DNA of 64,000 nt. It comes from an uncultured Pelagibacteraceae bacterium. GTDB taxonomy: Bacteria; Pseudomonadota; Alphaproteobacteria; Pelagibacterales; Pelagibacteraceae. Below the pieces are notes generated by a model, which was not told the DNA's origin, searched no databases, and saw only the letters and a list, made by a program, of their open reading frames with translations. How positions within the stretch are numbered: position 1 is the stretch's first letter; the number at the start of each line of letters is the position of its first letter. The stretch is from assembly GCA_902514695.1 (NCBI GenBank), contig CABXRR010000001.1, forward strand, positions 1-64,000, written 5' to 3'. Below are positions 9,778-19,314 of this stretch, one piece after another. The position numbers and the translations under genes were made by a program.

Positions 9778-10245
9778 TTAATTCATTAAATATAAGTTTA
9801 AATTGAGAAATAATGCATAGCAACTCCAAAGTAAATAGGGAATCATTAAGTATGAACTTACTTTATTGACACGTTTAAATTTTAAAATGAGAATGATTAT
9901 CAGAATAATCAGAATCAAAAGTACAATTAGGGCTAATAAAATTTGATGTAAGCCAAAAAAAACAATACTCCAAGTTGTATTAAAGACTATGTGAATAAAA
10001 TAAATATAAATTGTATTCATTTCTCTGTTCTTGCTATGCCAATAAAACCAAATGGCTACTGTCATCATTAAATATAAAGTAGTCCAGACAGGAGCAAAAA
10101 CCCAGTCAGGTGGATTAAAATTTGATTTTACAAGTTGAGAATACCAAGGTTCTTTAAAACTTATTGTCGCCATTCCTCCAATTAATGATGCAGAATAAGT
10201 GATTATGAAGAATAGAATAAATGATATAAATTTATTTTTTAACAT
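9778..10245 (-). CDS. tspO: TspO/MBR family membrane protein
   Basis: About 155 residues with five predicted membrane helices and the TspO signatures FNPPDWVFAPVWTTLYLMM and a C-terminal PYLLWSCYALFLNLNLYLMN. TspO proteins bind tetrapyrroles and in Rhodobacter modulate light- and oxygen-dependent gene expression. The track starts at GTG 10263. I prefer the ATG at 10245 (MLKNKF), just before the first helix; ATG 10260 is also possible. It is divergent from an SDR gene with almost no gap. Confidence 0.88.
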   Translation of the reverse strand: MLKNKFISFILFFIITYSASLIGGMATISFKEPWYSQLVKSNFNPPDWVFAPVWTTLYLMMTVAIWFYWHSKNREMNTIYIYFIHIVFNTTWSIVFFGLHQILLALIVLLILIILIIILILKFKRVNKVSSYLMIPYLLWSCYALFLNLNLYLMN

Positions 10246-10269
10246 ATAAGTATTATACATCACTATAAA

Positions 10270-11031
10270 ATGAATAAAAAAACAATTTGGATAACTGGCG
10301 GAAGTACAGGTATTGGAAAGGCTTTAGCAATTAAATTTGCAAATAAGGGTTGGAATGTTGCGATTTCAGCAAGGAGAGAGAAACTGCTTAAAGAAATTTC
10401 TAATGAAAATGAAAATATTCACGGATTTCCACTTGATGTTACTGATAAGTTAAAATGTAAAGAAGTTTTTGAACAAATCAAAGAAAAGTTTCAAGAAATT
10501 GATATCTGTTTTTTTTCAACTGGTACTTGGAATCCCAAAAAAGAAAAGGATATTGATGTTGAACAAATAGAAGAGGTATTTAAAGTGAATTTTTTTGGTA
10601 CGTTAAATAGTATCAAGGCTGTGGAAGATTATTTTAAAAATAAAAAGAATGGTATAATTACTATTGTTTCATCTATAGCTGGATATAGAGGGTTGCCAAA
10701 TTCAACTGGCTATGGACCTTCTAAATCAGCTCTTAATAATTTAGCAGAAAGTTTATACTTTGATTTTAAAAGATCTAATGTGCGTGTTTGCTTAGTATCA
10801 CCTGGATTTATTAAAACACCAATGACAGATAAAAATGATTTTAAAATGCCTTTTTTAAAAACTACTGAATATGCAGCTGAAAAAATTTATGATGGATTAA
10901 TGAATAAAAATGTTTTTGAAATTCACTTTCCAAAATCTCTTACTCTTATACTTAAACTATTTAGCTTTTTGCCTAGTAAAATTTATTTTGGATTAGTTGG
11001 TAAAATGACTAAATATCAAAAGAAAAATTAA
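10270..11031 (+). CDS. short-chain dehydrogenase/reductase
   Basis: This 253-residue Rossmann enzyme has the cofactor motif TGGSTGIGKA at the N-terminus, an NFFGT segment, the catalytic Ser of VSSIAGY, the YGPSK Tyr-x-x-x-Lys pair, and the SPGFIKTPMT loop. It reads toward the lipid-modification cluster and overlaps the convergent DUF3833 gene by four bases. In gammaproteobacteria an SDR gene often accompanies the COG2907-DUF1365-Cfa-DUF3833 set, so it may act on the same lipid or aldehyde products. Confidence 0.88.
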   Translation: MNKKTIWITGGSTGIGKALAIKFANKGWNVAISARREKLLKEISNENENIHGFPLDVTDKLKCKEVFEQIKEKFQEIDICFFSTGTWNPKKEKDIDVEQIEEVFKVNFFGTLNSIKAVEDYFKNKKNGIITIVSSIAGYRGLPNSTGYGPSKSALNNLAESLYFDFKRSNVRVCLVSPGFIKTPMTDKNDFKMPFLKTTEYAAEKIYDGLMNKNVFEIHFPKSLTLILKLFSFLPSKIYFGLVGKMTKYQKKN

Positions 11032-11576
11032 TCTTTAACAAATACAACTGTTAGTTCAGCAACTTTTATACCAAATTTAGTCATAGTTGCTCTATTGATA
11101 GCTACTCGGTCATCTTGTTTGAATATCCAGTCATCAAAAGTTATTTTCATCTCTTTACCTTTAACAGGAACTAGAAGAACATACTCAAACTTAAATGCCG
11201 GACCATAAGAATATCCTTTTGCTTTTCCAACAACATCTCCTGCTGTACCCTCATAGTTATTTTCATCAATTTTAGTAATTTGCCATTGTCTAGTTTGAAT
11301 TTCTCCATCATCCCAATTAAATTTTTCATCAAGGATCAATTGTTTTCCATCCCATTTACCATTTAGGTCAGCAGAAAATTGTCTAGTGACTTTTCCAGAT
11401 CTATTTTGGAGCACACCCCAAGCTTTCACATCTCCAGAAAGGTATTCCTCAATAATTAATCTTGGTTCTTTATTTTTAAAATCTTCAGGTTTCATAGAGC
11501 TATTTTTTGAACAACTTGTAAATAACAATATAGAAATTATCAATAAAATTGATTTAAAATATTTTATGTCGCGCAT
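11028..11576 (-). CDS. DUF3833 family lipoprotein
   Basis: The 182-residue protein has a lipoprotein signal with lipobox LLFTSC, so it should be anchored in an envelope membrane. The rest is a beta-rich domain with the DUF3833 features FSADLNGKWDG, FNWDDGEIQTRQW and DDWIFKQDDRVAINRATMTKFG. The biochemical role is unknown. It is the last gene of the Cfa/DUF1365/FAD-oxidoreductase cluster, an association I know from other proteobacteria, which suggests a role in the membrane-lipid modification pathway. Confidence 0.8.
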   Translation of the reverse strand: MRDIKYFKSILLIISILLFTSCSKNSSMKPEDFKNKEPRLIIEEYLSGDVKAWGVLQNRSGKVTRQFSADLNGKWDGKQLILDEKFNWDDGEIQTRQWQITKIDENNYEGTAGDVVGKAKGYSYGPAFKFEYVLLVPVKGKEMKITFDDWIFKQDDRVAINRATMTKFGIKVAELTVVFVKD

Positions 11577-11589
11577 AGTGTTTATTTCC

Positions 11590-12768
11590 CTATTTATTTT
11601 GAATTGAAAATTGTATTAAATCTATATTCTTTGATTTAAATCCAGCCTCACAATAACAAAGGTAAAACTCCCACATTCTTTTAAATGTTGAGTCAAATCC
11701 CTGATTTTTAATTTGATTCCATTTTTTATTAAATTCGTCTCTCCATATAGACAATGTGTTAGAATAATGATCAGCATAAGACTCATAAGATTTTATTGTT
11801 AAACCATTTTCAGAAACATACTTATTGATACTATTTTTATTTGGGAGGAAACCACCAGGAAAAATGTATTTTTGAATAAAATCCTCTTTATTTTTATATC
11901 TGTCAAATAAAGCATCATCAATAGTAATAGCTTGAATGGCAGCTTTACCATTATTTGATAAGTTATTTTTGATCGTTTTAAAATAACTTTCTAAATAATT
12001 TTGACCTACGGCTTCAATCATTTCTATTGATGCTATTGAATTATATTTATCTTTCAAATCTCTATAATCTTTAATCTCAATGTTAACCTTTTCATTTAAA
12101 CCACATTTATGGATTCTTTGTTTGGCATACTCATACTGTTTTTTTGAAATTGTTATACAATCAAGTTTTACATCATATTTTTTTCCAAGATATTCAGCAA
12201 AACCTCCCCATCCACATCCTATTTCTAAAATTTTATCTCCACTACTAGGTTTCATTAAATCAATTAGTTTTTGATATTTATTATTTTGTGCGTCTGATAA
12301 ATCTTTATTTTCCTCATCAAAAATTGCACTTGAATATGTCAATGTTTTATCAAGCCACAGAGAGAAAAAGTCATTTCCTAGATCATAATGTTTGGCTATA
12401 TTTTCTTTACTTCTATTTTTTGTATTCTTAATAAAAAAATTTTTTAAAAAATTAATAACCGGAAAATCTAGTAAACCTGAAAATTTGTGAACTTGTTTTA
12501 TGTTTCTAGCTGTAACTTCTATTAAATCTGATAAATTGTTAGTCTCAAATTCATTTTTCATATAAGATTCTGCTAAACCAACACTTCCTCCTTTTATGAG
12601 GTTAAAAGTAAAATTCTTTTTTCTAATCTTAAGATTTGCTTTTAATTGGTCATTTGGATTACCAAATTTCAATAACTTACCTTCGTGATTAGTTATTTCT
12701 AAGTACCCATATTTTATATTGTTTAAAGTGCTAAAAACAATTTTGTCTGAAATCTTAAATAAATTCAT
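11590..12768 (-). CDS. cyclopropane-fatty-acyl-phospholipid synthase family methyltransferase
   Basis: The 392-residue protein has the Cfa/UfaM layout: an N-terminal lipid-binding region, then a SAM-binding domain with the family block AKHYDLGNDFFSLWLDKTLTYSSA, motif I ILEIGCGWGGFAEYLG, and SIEMIEAVGQNY. It transfers a methyl or methylene group from SAM to unsaturated phospholipid acyl chains. It could be a true cyclopropane synthase or a methylase of the furan-fatty-acid type; motifs alone do not decide. Its start touches the stop of the DUF1365 gene. Confidence 0.87.
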   Translation of the reverse strand: MNLFKISDKIVFSTLNNIKYGYLEITNHEGKLLKFGNPNDQLKANLKIRKKNFTFNLIKGGSVGLAESYMKNEFETNNLSDLIEVTARNIKQVHKFSGLLDFPVINFLKNFFIKNTKNRSKENIAKHYDLGNDFFSLWLDKTLTYSSAIFDEENKDLSDAQNNKYQKLIDLMKPSSGDKILEIGCGWGGFAEYLGKKYDVKLDCITISKKQYEYAKQRIHKCGLNEKVNIEIKDYRDLKDKYNSIASIEMIEAVGQNYLESYFKTIKNNLSNNGKAAIQAITIDDALFDRYKNKEDFIQKYIFPGGFLPNKNSINKYVSENGLTIKSYESYADHYSNTLSIWRDEFNKKWNQIKNQGFDSTFKRMWEFYLCYCEAGFKSKNIDLIQFSIQNK

Positions 12769-13529
12769 TAACCTTCAAAAGTAATATTATTTCTAATTTT
12801 AATTTTTTTCCTAATAAATTTAATTCCTTTTGCCCATAATTTAAACGCTTCAAAATGTATCGCAGAGATAATTTTAAATGTCATCAGCGGGTGTTTTAGG
12901 TAAGATTTAATTAGTTCTTTTGAATTAAAGTCTACTCTTGTGCCATCTTGAGATGCGTATAATATTTTTTCATTTGTTTGATATTGATCAATTACTACCA
13001 AAATTTTTTCTCCAGGTTTAAGAAGTCTAAAAAAATAATTACAATTCATTTCTATAAATGGAGAAACATGGAATTTTTTTGTGCAATTATGTTGATAGAG
13101 ATTTTTTTCATCATCAACTTTAAAAATGTAAGTGTGTTGTTCACCAAATGTATTTTTAACTTCATATAAAATACATCTTAATTTTTCATTATTGTCATAG
13201 ATATAAAAAACACTAAGTGGATTAAATACATATCCAAAAATTCTTGGATAACAGAGAAGTTTTATTTTAATGTCCTCAGAATTAATCTTGTTTTCATCTA
13301 AATTTTTTTTCACCCATTCGGTCAGTGATGAGCCATCTCTATTACCGTGATCTTTTTCATAGAAACTTACTAAATTAAATTTGTTATATGAAAATATATT
13401 TATTGTTTTATCCAATTGATCTAATTCGGACAAATCAATAAAGAGCGAGAAAACACTATATTTGAAAAAGTGAGTTTTAGGTTTGAATCTTTTGTGAATT
13501 ACAGTTCCATTATAAATTGAGCTAGTCAT
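12768..13529 (-). CDS. DUF1365 domain-containing protein (COG3496)
   Basis: The 253-residue protein opens with SSIYNGTVIHKRFKPKTHFFKYSVFSLFIDLSEL and contains LLCYPRIFGYVFNPLSVFYIYD and a KNTFGEQHTY segment, which are DUF1365 hallmarks. No catalytic motif is known to me. It overlaps the upstream FAD-oxidoreductase by eight bases and abuts the Cfa-like gene. In Rhodobacter a DUF1365/Cfa-like pair belongs to a singlet-oxygen-induced operon; a similar photo-oxidative role here is inference. Confidence 0.85.
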   Translation of the reverse strand: MTSSIYNGTVIHKRFKPKTHFFKYSVFSLFIDLSELDQLDKTINIFSYNKFNLVSFYEKDHGNRDGSSLTEWVKKNLDENKINSEDIKIKLLCYPRIFGYVFNPLSVFYIYDNNEKLRCILYEVKNTFGEQHTYIFKVDDEKNLYQHNCTKKFHVSPFIEMNCNYFFRLLKPGEKILVVIDQYQTNEKILYASQDGTRVDFNSKELIKSYLKHPLMTFKIISAIHFEAFKLWAKGIKFIRKKIKIRNNITFEG

Positions 13530-14760
13530 TAAAGTTTTTTAACATTTCAATAGATGACTTTATTCCATCTTCGTGAAATCCATAACCAAAATAACTTCCA
13601 CAGAAAAGAATATTTCTTTTATTTTGTAAATTTTTAAGCTTGCTTTGGAAATCTAATGCGGCTTGATCAAAATAAGGGTGAGTAAATTTTACTTTTTTTA
13701 ATATTTTTGATTTATCAATTTCAAAATATGGATTTAAGGTAAGAAATAAATTTTCTTCACACTTTAAGTTTTGTAATAAATTTAACCAATAAGTTATTGA
13801 ATTTTTTTCTACATCATCTTTACTCATTAAAGAGTTCCAAGAACACCAAGCTTTTCTATTTTTGGGCATAACTTTTTCATCTGTATGGATATAAGCAAAA
13901 TTTTCTTTATAGCTAAAATTTGATAAGATTTTTTTTTCATCCTCTGATGGATTTTCAATAATTGAAAGAGCCTCATCTGCGTGATTTGCTAATACAACTT
14001 TATCATAATTAAAAAATTCACTTTCACCACCATAATACAAATCTACACCAGAACTTTTACTAATAATCTTTTTAACAGCATAATTTTTAAAATATTCACC
14101 ATTTAATTTTGAGATAATTTTTTGAACATAAGTCCTACTTCTATTTGTAACAGTATACCATTGAGGTCTATTACTTAATTTAAATAAACCATGATTTTGA
14201 AAAAATTTTAAAAAAAATTTTAATGGCATTTTATTAGACTCATATGGAGGCATTGACCAAATTGCAGAAACCATGGGTATTAAATGATAATTTACAAACT
14301 CTTTCGATAATTTATTTTTAATTAAATATTCACCTAGAGTTGTTCTTTCATCAAAATTTTTTATATCATCACATTTTTTGTAAAAATTTATAATATCAAA
14401 AAACATTCTCATAAATTTCAAATCAAATAAATTTGATCTATTTGAAAAAATACCATTCAAACCTTTTCCACAATATTCAAAATTTGTATTTTCTACTGAA
14501 ACCGAAAAAGACATGTCACTTTTTTCTATATCTATTTTATTTTCTTTAAAAAAATTAATTAAATTAGGATATGTTTTAAAATTAAAAACAATAAAACCGA
14601 TATCTACTGCAATTTTTTTTGTATCTAAATTTAGATCAATAGTATGAGAATGCCCTCCAAAATGGTCTTCTTTTTCATATAAGTCTACATGATGTTTTTT
14701 TGATAAATAATAGGCAGCACTTAAACCTGAAATTCCTGACCCAACTACAGCAATTTTCAT
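13522..14760 (-). CDS. FAD-dependent oxidoreductase, COG2907 (amine-oxidase-like)
   Basis: The 412-residue flavoprotein begins MKIAVVGSGISGLSAAYYLSKKHHVDLYEKEDHFGGHSHT, a perfect ADP-binding motif followed by the GGH typical of COG2907. It ends with FCGSYFGYGFHEDGIKSS, the terminal FAD-contacting motif. It is the first gene of a four-gene minus-strand set with DUF1365, the Cfa-like enzyme and DUF3833. In that conserved set it probably oxidises or desaturates a methylated acyl chain; this is inference from operon association. It starts just downstream of the gcvP stop. Confidence 0.87.
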   Translation of the reverse strand: MKIAVVGSGISGLSAAYYLSKKHHVDLYEKEDHFGGHSHTIDLNLDTKKIAVDIGFIVFNFKTYPNLINFFKENKIDIEKSDMSFSVSVENTNFEYCGKGLNGIFSNRSNLFDLKFMRMFFDIINFYKKCDDIKNFDERTTLGEYLIKNKLSKEFVNYHLIPMVSAIWSMPPYESNKMPLKFFLKFFQNHGLFKLSNRPQWYTVTNRSRTYVQKIISKLNGEYFKNYAVKKIISKSSGVDLYYGGESEFFNYDKVVLANHADEALSIIENPSEDEKKILSNFSYKENFAYIHTDEKVMPKNRKAWCSWNSLMSKDDVEKNSITYWLNLLQNLKCEENLFLTLNPYFEIDKSKILKKVKFTHPYFDQAALDFQSKLKNLQNKRNILFCGSYFGYGFHEDGIKSSIEMLKNFND

Positions 14761-14766
14761 TTATTT

Positions 14767-17637
14767 TTATGCTGCATCTTCTTTGAATTCGTCCATGCTT
14801 GGACATGTGCAAAAAATATTCTTATCCCCATATACATTGTCTACTCTTGCAACTGGAGGCCAAAATTTATTAGTTCTTAAAAATTTAGCAGGGTAAGCCG
14901 CCTCTTCTCGAGAATATTTGTGTGTCCAGTCATCAGAAGCTAATTCAGTATCTGTATGAGGAGCGTTCTTTATTGGGTTGTCAACTTTATCAAACTTACC
15001 AGATTTTATTTGATCTATTTCTTGTTTTATTTTTATCAAAGTATCACAAAATCTATCAAGTTCTGGCAAACTCTCGCTTTCTGTAGGTTCAATCATCATA
15101 GTACCAGCTACAGGCCATGACATTGTTGGTGCATGAAAACCAAAATCAATTAACCTCTTGGCGATATCTTCCTCTGTTACTCCAGTTTCTGATTTAATTG
15201 ATCTAATATCAATAATACATTCATGAGCAACATTACCTTTTGAACCTTTATATAAAATTGGAAAATGATCTTTAAGTCTACTCGCAATATAGTTAGCATT
15301 AAGTATAGCAATTTGAGTAGCAAGTTTTACTCCTTCAGACCCCATCATTTTAATATACATCCAAGAAATTGATAGAATACTTGAACTTCCCCAAGGTGCT
15401 GCTGAGACTGCACCTATTCCAGATGCAGGTCCACAATCTTTAACTACTGGATGATTGGGCAAATAAACTTGTAAATGTCTTTTACATGCAATAGGTCCCA
15501 TTCCAGGCCCTCCTCCTCCGTGTGGAATACAGAATGTTTTATGTAAGTTTATATGACAAACATCTGGACCAAAATTTCCTGGTTTTGCAATACCAACAAG
15601 TGCATTTAAGTTTGCTCCATCCATATAAACTTGGCCTCCATGTTTATGAATTAAATCACAGATATCTGATATTTTTTCTTCAAATACACCATGTGTAGAG
15701 GGATATGTAACCATTAAAGCTCCAAGATTTTCAGAATGAATTTCTGATTTTTTCTTTAAATCTTCAAAATCAACATTTCCATCTTTGTCACAATCAACTA
15801 CTACAACTTTCATTCCTACCATCTGGGCGCTTGCTGGATTGGTTCCATGTGCTGAACTTGGTATTAAACATATATTTCTATTTTTATCGCCTCTATCTAA
15901 ATGATATTTTCGAATTACCATTAATCCTGCATATTCACCTTGCGCCCCAGCATTGGGCTGAAGTGAAACTCCTGAAAAACCAGTAATTGATCTTAGCCAA
16001 TTTTTAAGATCTGTGAACAATGTTCTGTATCCTTCCATCTGCTCTATGGGGACGAATGGATGAGGCTCAGCTAATTCTCTCCATGAAATAGGTATCATCT
16101 CTGCAGTGGCATTTAATTTCATAGTGCATGAACCTAGTGCAATCATGGTTCTGTTAAGAGCTATATCCTTATCCTCTAACTTTTTAAGGTATCTAAGCAT
16201 TTCTGTCTCTGAACGATACAAATTAAAAACTGGGTGCTCTAAATATTTTGAAGTTCTTAATAAACTTTTTGGAAGATTGGGTAAACTAACTGTGGGATCT
16301 TCTTTTTTGATTGATTCTGCTGCATTAAAAATTTTTAATAATTGATTTACTCTATAAACATTTTTTTTCTCATCAAAAGAAACAGCAAGCATTTCTGAAT
16401 TTACTCTTCTAATATTAACTTTTTGAACCAAAGCATTTTTGAAAATTTGATCAGTTTTTTCCTTAGTAATAATTGTTACGGTATCAAAAAAATAATCTGA
16501 ATATAGCTCATATCCTGATTGTTTTATTTTATCAGCGAAATTTTTTGCTAATTGAGAAACTCTTTCAGAAATATTTTTAATTCCTTCAGGACCGTGATAA
16601 ATGGCATATGCTGCTGACACTATTGCTAATAAAGCTTGAGCCGTACAAATATTACTTGTAGCTTTGTCTCTTCTAATGTGCTGTTCTCTAGTCTGTAGCG
16701 ACAACCTATAAGCCTTATTTCCATGTCTATCTACTGAGACACCAACTATTCTACCTGGCATAGATCTTTTATACTCATCTTTTGTTGCAAAAAATGCAGC
16801 ATGTGGACCACCATAACCCATTGGAATACCAAATCTTTGTGAACTACCGACTGCAATATCAGCTCCAAGCTCTCTCGGTGTTTTTAACTTAGCAAGTGCA
16901 AGAAGATCACATGCTAAAATTGCTTTACCATTTTTTTTATGAATTTTACTTATTGCCTCACTAGGATCTTTAATATCACCTAAAGTTCCTGGATACTGTA
17001 AAATTCCACAGACAATGTCCTCTTTTAACTGCTCTAAAACTTTATCCTCATTTCCGACAAGAACTTTTAAACCCATAGGCTCTGCTCTAGTTTGTATCAC
17101 ATCAATTGTTTGTGGATGACAATTCTCTGAAACGAAAACTAAATTACTATCGCTTTTATTCAGTCTGTGACTTAAGCCCATAGCTTCTGCTGCTGCTGTA
17201 CCCTCGTCCAATAAAGATGCGTTTGCAATATCCATTCCTGTGAAATCAACGATCATTTGTTGAAAGTTTAACAACATTTCCAATCTTCCTTGTGCTACCT
17301 CTGGCTGATAAGGTGTGTAGGAAGTATACCAACCTGGATTTTCTAATATATTTCTTAAAATTACATAAGGTGTATATGTTCCATAATAACCCATACCAAT
17401 AAAATTTGAATAAATTTGATTTTTTTTAGAAATTGCTTTTAATTTTCTTAATGCTTCATACTCTGAATTAGACTCACCAATATTTAGTTCGCCTTTGAAC
17501 TGTATTTTTTCTGGAACTGTATTGTCTATTAAATCATCCAGTGATTTATAATTTAATTTTTTTAACATCTTTGATTGATCCCCCTCAGAAGGACCAATAT
17601 GTCTTTTTAAAAAATCTTTTTGTGAGTTATGTAACAT
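14767..17637 (-). CDS. gcvP: glycine dehydrogenase (decarboxylating), P-protein
   Basis: This 956-residue single-chain P-protein matches the E. coli enzyme length and contains both the N-terminal and C-terminal PLP-enzyme halves. The PLP lysine is in NLHKTFCIPHGGGGPGMGP. It decarboxylates glycine and loads the aminomethyl group onto the lipoyl arm of GcvH. It is the third gene of gcvTHP and shares one base with gcvH (TAATG), so it is translated from the riboswitch-led mRNA. Confidence 0.97.
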   Translation of the reverse strand: MLHNSQKDFLKRHIGPSEGDQSKMLKKLNYKSLDDLIDNTVPEKIQFKGELNIGESNSEYEALRKLKAISKKNQIYSNFIGMGYYGTYTPYVILRNILENPGWYTSYTPYQPEVAQGRLEMLLNFQQMIVDFTGMDIANASLLDEGTAAAEAMGLSHRLNKSDSNLVFVSENCHPQTIDVIQTRAEPMGLKVLVGNEDKVLEQLKEDIVCGILQYPGTLGDIKDPSEAISKIHKKNGKAILACDLLALAKLKTPRELGADIAVGSSQRFGIPMGYGGPHAAFFATKDEYKRSMPGRIVGVSVDRHGNKAYRLSLQTREQHIRRDKATSNICTAQALLAIVSAAYAIYHGPEGIKNISERVSQLAKNFADKIKQSGYELYSDYFFDTVTIITKEKTDQIFKNALVQKVNIRRVNSEMLAVSFDEKKNVYRVNQLLKIFNAAESIKKEDPTVSLPNLPKSLLRTSKYLEHPVFNLYRSETEMLRYLKKLEDKDIALNRTMIALGSCTMKLNATAEMIPISWRELAEPHPFVPIEQMEGYRTLFTDLKNWLRSITGFSGVSLQPNAGAQGEYAGLMVIRKYHLDRGDKNRNICLIPSSAHGTNPASAQMVGMKVVVVDCDKDGNVDFEDLKKKSEIHSENLGALMVTYPSTHGVFEEKISDICDLIHKHGGQVYMDGANLNALVGIAKPGNFGPDVCHINLHKTFCIPHGGGGPGMGPIACKRHLQVYLPNHPVVKDCGPASGIGAVSAAPWGSSSILSISWMYIKMMGSEGVKLATQIAILNANYIASRLKDHFPILYKGSKGNVAHECIIDIRSIKSETGVTEEDIAKRLIDFGFHAPTMSWPVAGTMMIEPTESESLPELDRFCDTLIKIKQEIDQIKSGKFDKVDNPIKNAPHTDTELASDDWTHKYSREEAAYPAKFLRTNKFWPPVARVDNVYGDKNIFCTCPSMDEFKEDAA

Positions 17638-18017
17638 TATGATGAGCTCTCCTTTGCAAATTTATCGTAATCTTCCTTATTCATCAAAGATTCCATCTCT
17701 GATTTATCTTTAACCTTTAATTTAAAAAACCATGCACTATTTTCAGGATCTTGATTTATTTTTGATGGATCATCTACAATAGCTTGATTAGTATCTACTA
17801 CCTCACCACTTATTGGTGTATATACATCGCTAGCTGCTTTAGTTGATTCTACTACACCAGCAGTACCATCTTTTTCTACACTAGTTCCTTTTTCTGGAAG
17901 TTCTGTAAAAACTATATCTCCTAACATTTCTGTAGCATGTTTTGTTATTCCAATTGTAGCTATATCACCTTCTAATTTTATCCATTCGTGTTCTTTCGAA
18001 TATTTTACGTCACTCAT
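17637..18017 (-). CDS. gcvH: glycine cleavage system H protein
   Basis: A 126-residue lipoyl carrier of standard length. The lipoylated lysine is Lys60 in [13 protein letters not shown]. It shuttles the aminomethyl group between P-, T- and L-proteins. It overlaps gcvT by four bases and gcvP by one, a tightly coupled operon. Confidence 0.97.
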   Translation of the reverse strand: MSDVKYSKEHEWIKLEGDIATIGITKHATEMLGDIVFTELPEKGTSVEKDGTAGVVESTKAASDVYTPISGEVVDTNQAIVDDPSKINQDPENSAWFFKLKVKDKSEMESLMNKEDYDKFAKESSS

Positions 18018-19120
18018 TTATTTACTCCTTTCACATAACTTTTTTTATAAAATGGTAATCCACAAATATTTGCAGGATATTTTTTTCCTCGTACTTCCAA
18101 AAAAACTTTTGTATCCTTATTTGAAAACTCATTCTCTACATAACCCATGGCAACTGGACCATTAACGCTTGGTCCAAATGTTCCACTTGTAATTTCACCA
18201 ATATGTAAATCAGATTGATTAAAGATCTTTGTCTTTTCTCTTGCAATTATCTTTCCTTCTGGCTTTATTCCAACTCTAATTTTACTCACACCATCGTTTA
18301 ACTGCTTTGTAATTATATTTGATCCAATAAAATTACCTTTGGAAACTCTGTCTTTAGAAATAGCCCATTTTAAATTTGCTTCAACTGGAGTTTTGTCTTT
18401 ATTTAGCTCATGACCATACAAACACAAGCCTGCTTCCAATCTTAAAGTATCTCTAGCTCCCAAACCAATTAATTTTGCTCCCTTATTAATTAATTCTTTT
18501 GTGAATTTTTCGGATAATTCATTTAATATAGACACTTCAAATCCATCCTCACCAGTATAACCTGAGCGTGTAACATAAATTTTTTGATCATGAAATGAAA
18601 ACCAATTTCCAGACATAAAATTTAGATCTTCAACTCCCTGAATAATATTATTTAGTATCTTTACTGATTTTGGTCCTTGAATAGCAATCAAAGATCTTTT
18701 TTCATCTAGTAGCATTTCATATTTACCATTCAATAATTTACTTAAAATTTTAAAATCATTTTCTTTACAAGCTGCATTTAAGATTATTAAAAAACCTTTT
18801 TCTAATTTAGTAACAATTAAATCATCATAAATTCCTGCATCATCATTCATTAAGAAGCTATATTTAGAATGGTTGATTTTTAAATTTTTTAAATCTAATG
18901 GAAAAATTTTCTCTAAATCTTCAGTTAAATTATTTTCTCCATATATAAATAATTGACCCATATGTGAAACATCAAAAATACCTGAGTGCATTCTTGTAAA
19001 TTTATGCTCCTCAACAATGCCATCAGAATATTGAATTGGCATTTGATAGCCTGCAAATTCAACAAATTTTGCGTTGTTGTTCTGATGTAGTTTGTATAAA
19101 GATGTTTTTTTTATTTCCAT
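18014..19120 (-). CDS. gcvT: aminomethyltransferase (glycine cleavage T protein)
   Basis: The 368-residue T-protein shows FDVSHMGQ near residue 48, [10 protein letters not shown], and [17 protein letters not shown], typical of GcvT. It transfers the methylene group of the H-protein intermediate to tetrahydrofolate and releases ammonia. It is the first gene of gcvTHP. The start codon directly follows the closing stem of the second aptamer of a tandem glycine riboswitch, so glycine should control its translation and through coupling that of the other two genes. Confidence 0.97.
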   Translation of the reverse strand: MEIKKTSLYKLHQNNNAKFVEFAGYQMPIQYSDGIVEEHKFTRMHSGIFDVSHMGQLFIYGENNLTEDLEKIFPLDLKNLKINHSKYSFLMNDDAGIYDDLIVTKLEKGFLIILNAACKENDFKILSKLLNGKYEMLLDEKRSLIAIQGPKSVKILNNIIQGVEDLNFMSGNWFSFHDQKIYVTRSGYTGEDGFEVSILNELSEKFTKELINKGAKLIGLGARDTLRLEAGLCLYGHELNKDKTPVEANLKWAISKDRVSKGNFIGSNIITKQLNDGVSKIRVGIKPEGKIIAREKTKIFNQSDLHIGEITSGTFGPSVNGPVAMGYVENEFSNKDTKVFLEVRGKKYPANICGLPFYKKSYVKGVNK

Positions 19121-19280
19121 ATTAACTCTCTTTACCCATCTGTATATTTGCCTGAGAGTTTTGCTCCTTCGGCGAGAATTTAATCTCTTTCCAGAGTTAA
19201 TATGCTACGGTCCTTTTTGCCTGAGAGATTCCTGGGTGGTTGCTCCTTCGGCGCTACGATATTCTGTAGTCTCTCCCGTA
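19121..19280 (-). ncRNA. tandem glycine riboswitch upstream of gcvT
   Basis: On the minus strand two copies of the glycine aptamer core appear in series, each with GCCGAAGGAGCAA followed by CTCTCAGGCAAA. The first covers about 19280-19205 and the second 19201-19121. The second aptamer closes with a 9-bp P1 stem, ATTAACTCT (19201-19193) pairing with AGAGTTAAT (19129-19121), whose last base touches the gcvT ATG. The purine-rich GAGAG ahead of the start lies inside or beside this stem, which suggests control of translation initiation. Glycine riboswitches ahead of gcvT are known in SAR11. Confidence 0.95.
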
Positions 19281-19285
19281 AAGAG

Positions 19286-19314
19286 ATATTCTTACACATG
19301 ACTATAAAAGTCAA
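19286..19314 (-). promoter_or_regulatory. predicted sigma-70 promoter of gcvTHP
   Basis: On the minus strand TTGACT (19314-19309) and GAATAT (19291-19286) are separated by exactly 17 bases and would start transcription near 19280, right at the first base of the riboswitch. The -35 box overlaps the stop codon of the upstream DMT transporter gene. The match is by eye only. Confidence 0.6.
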
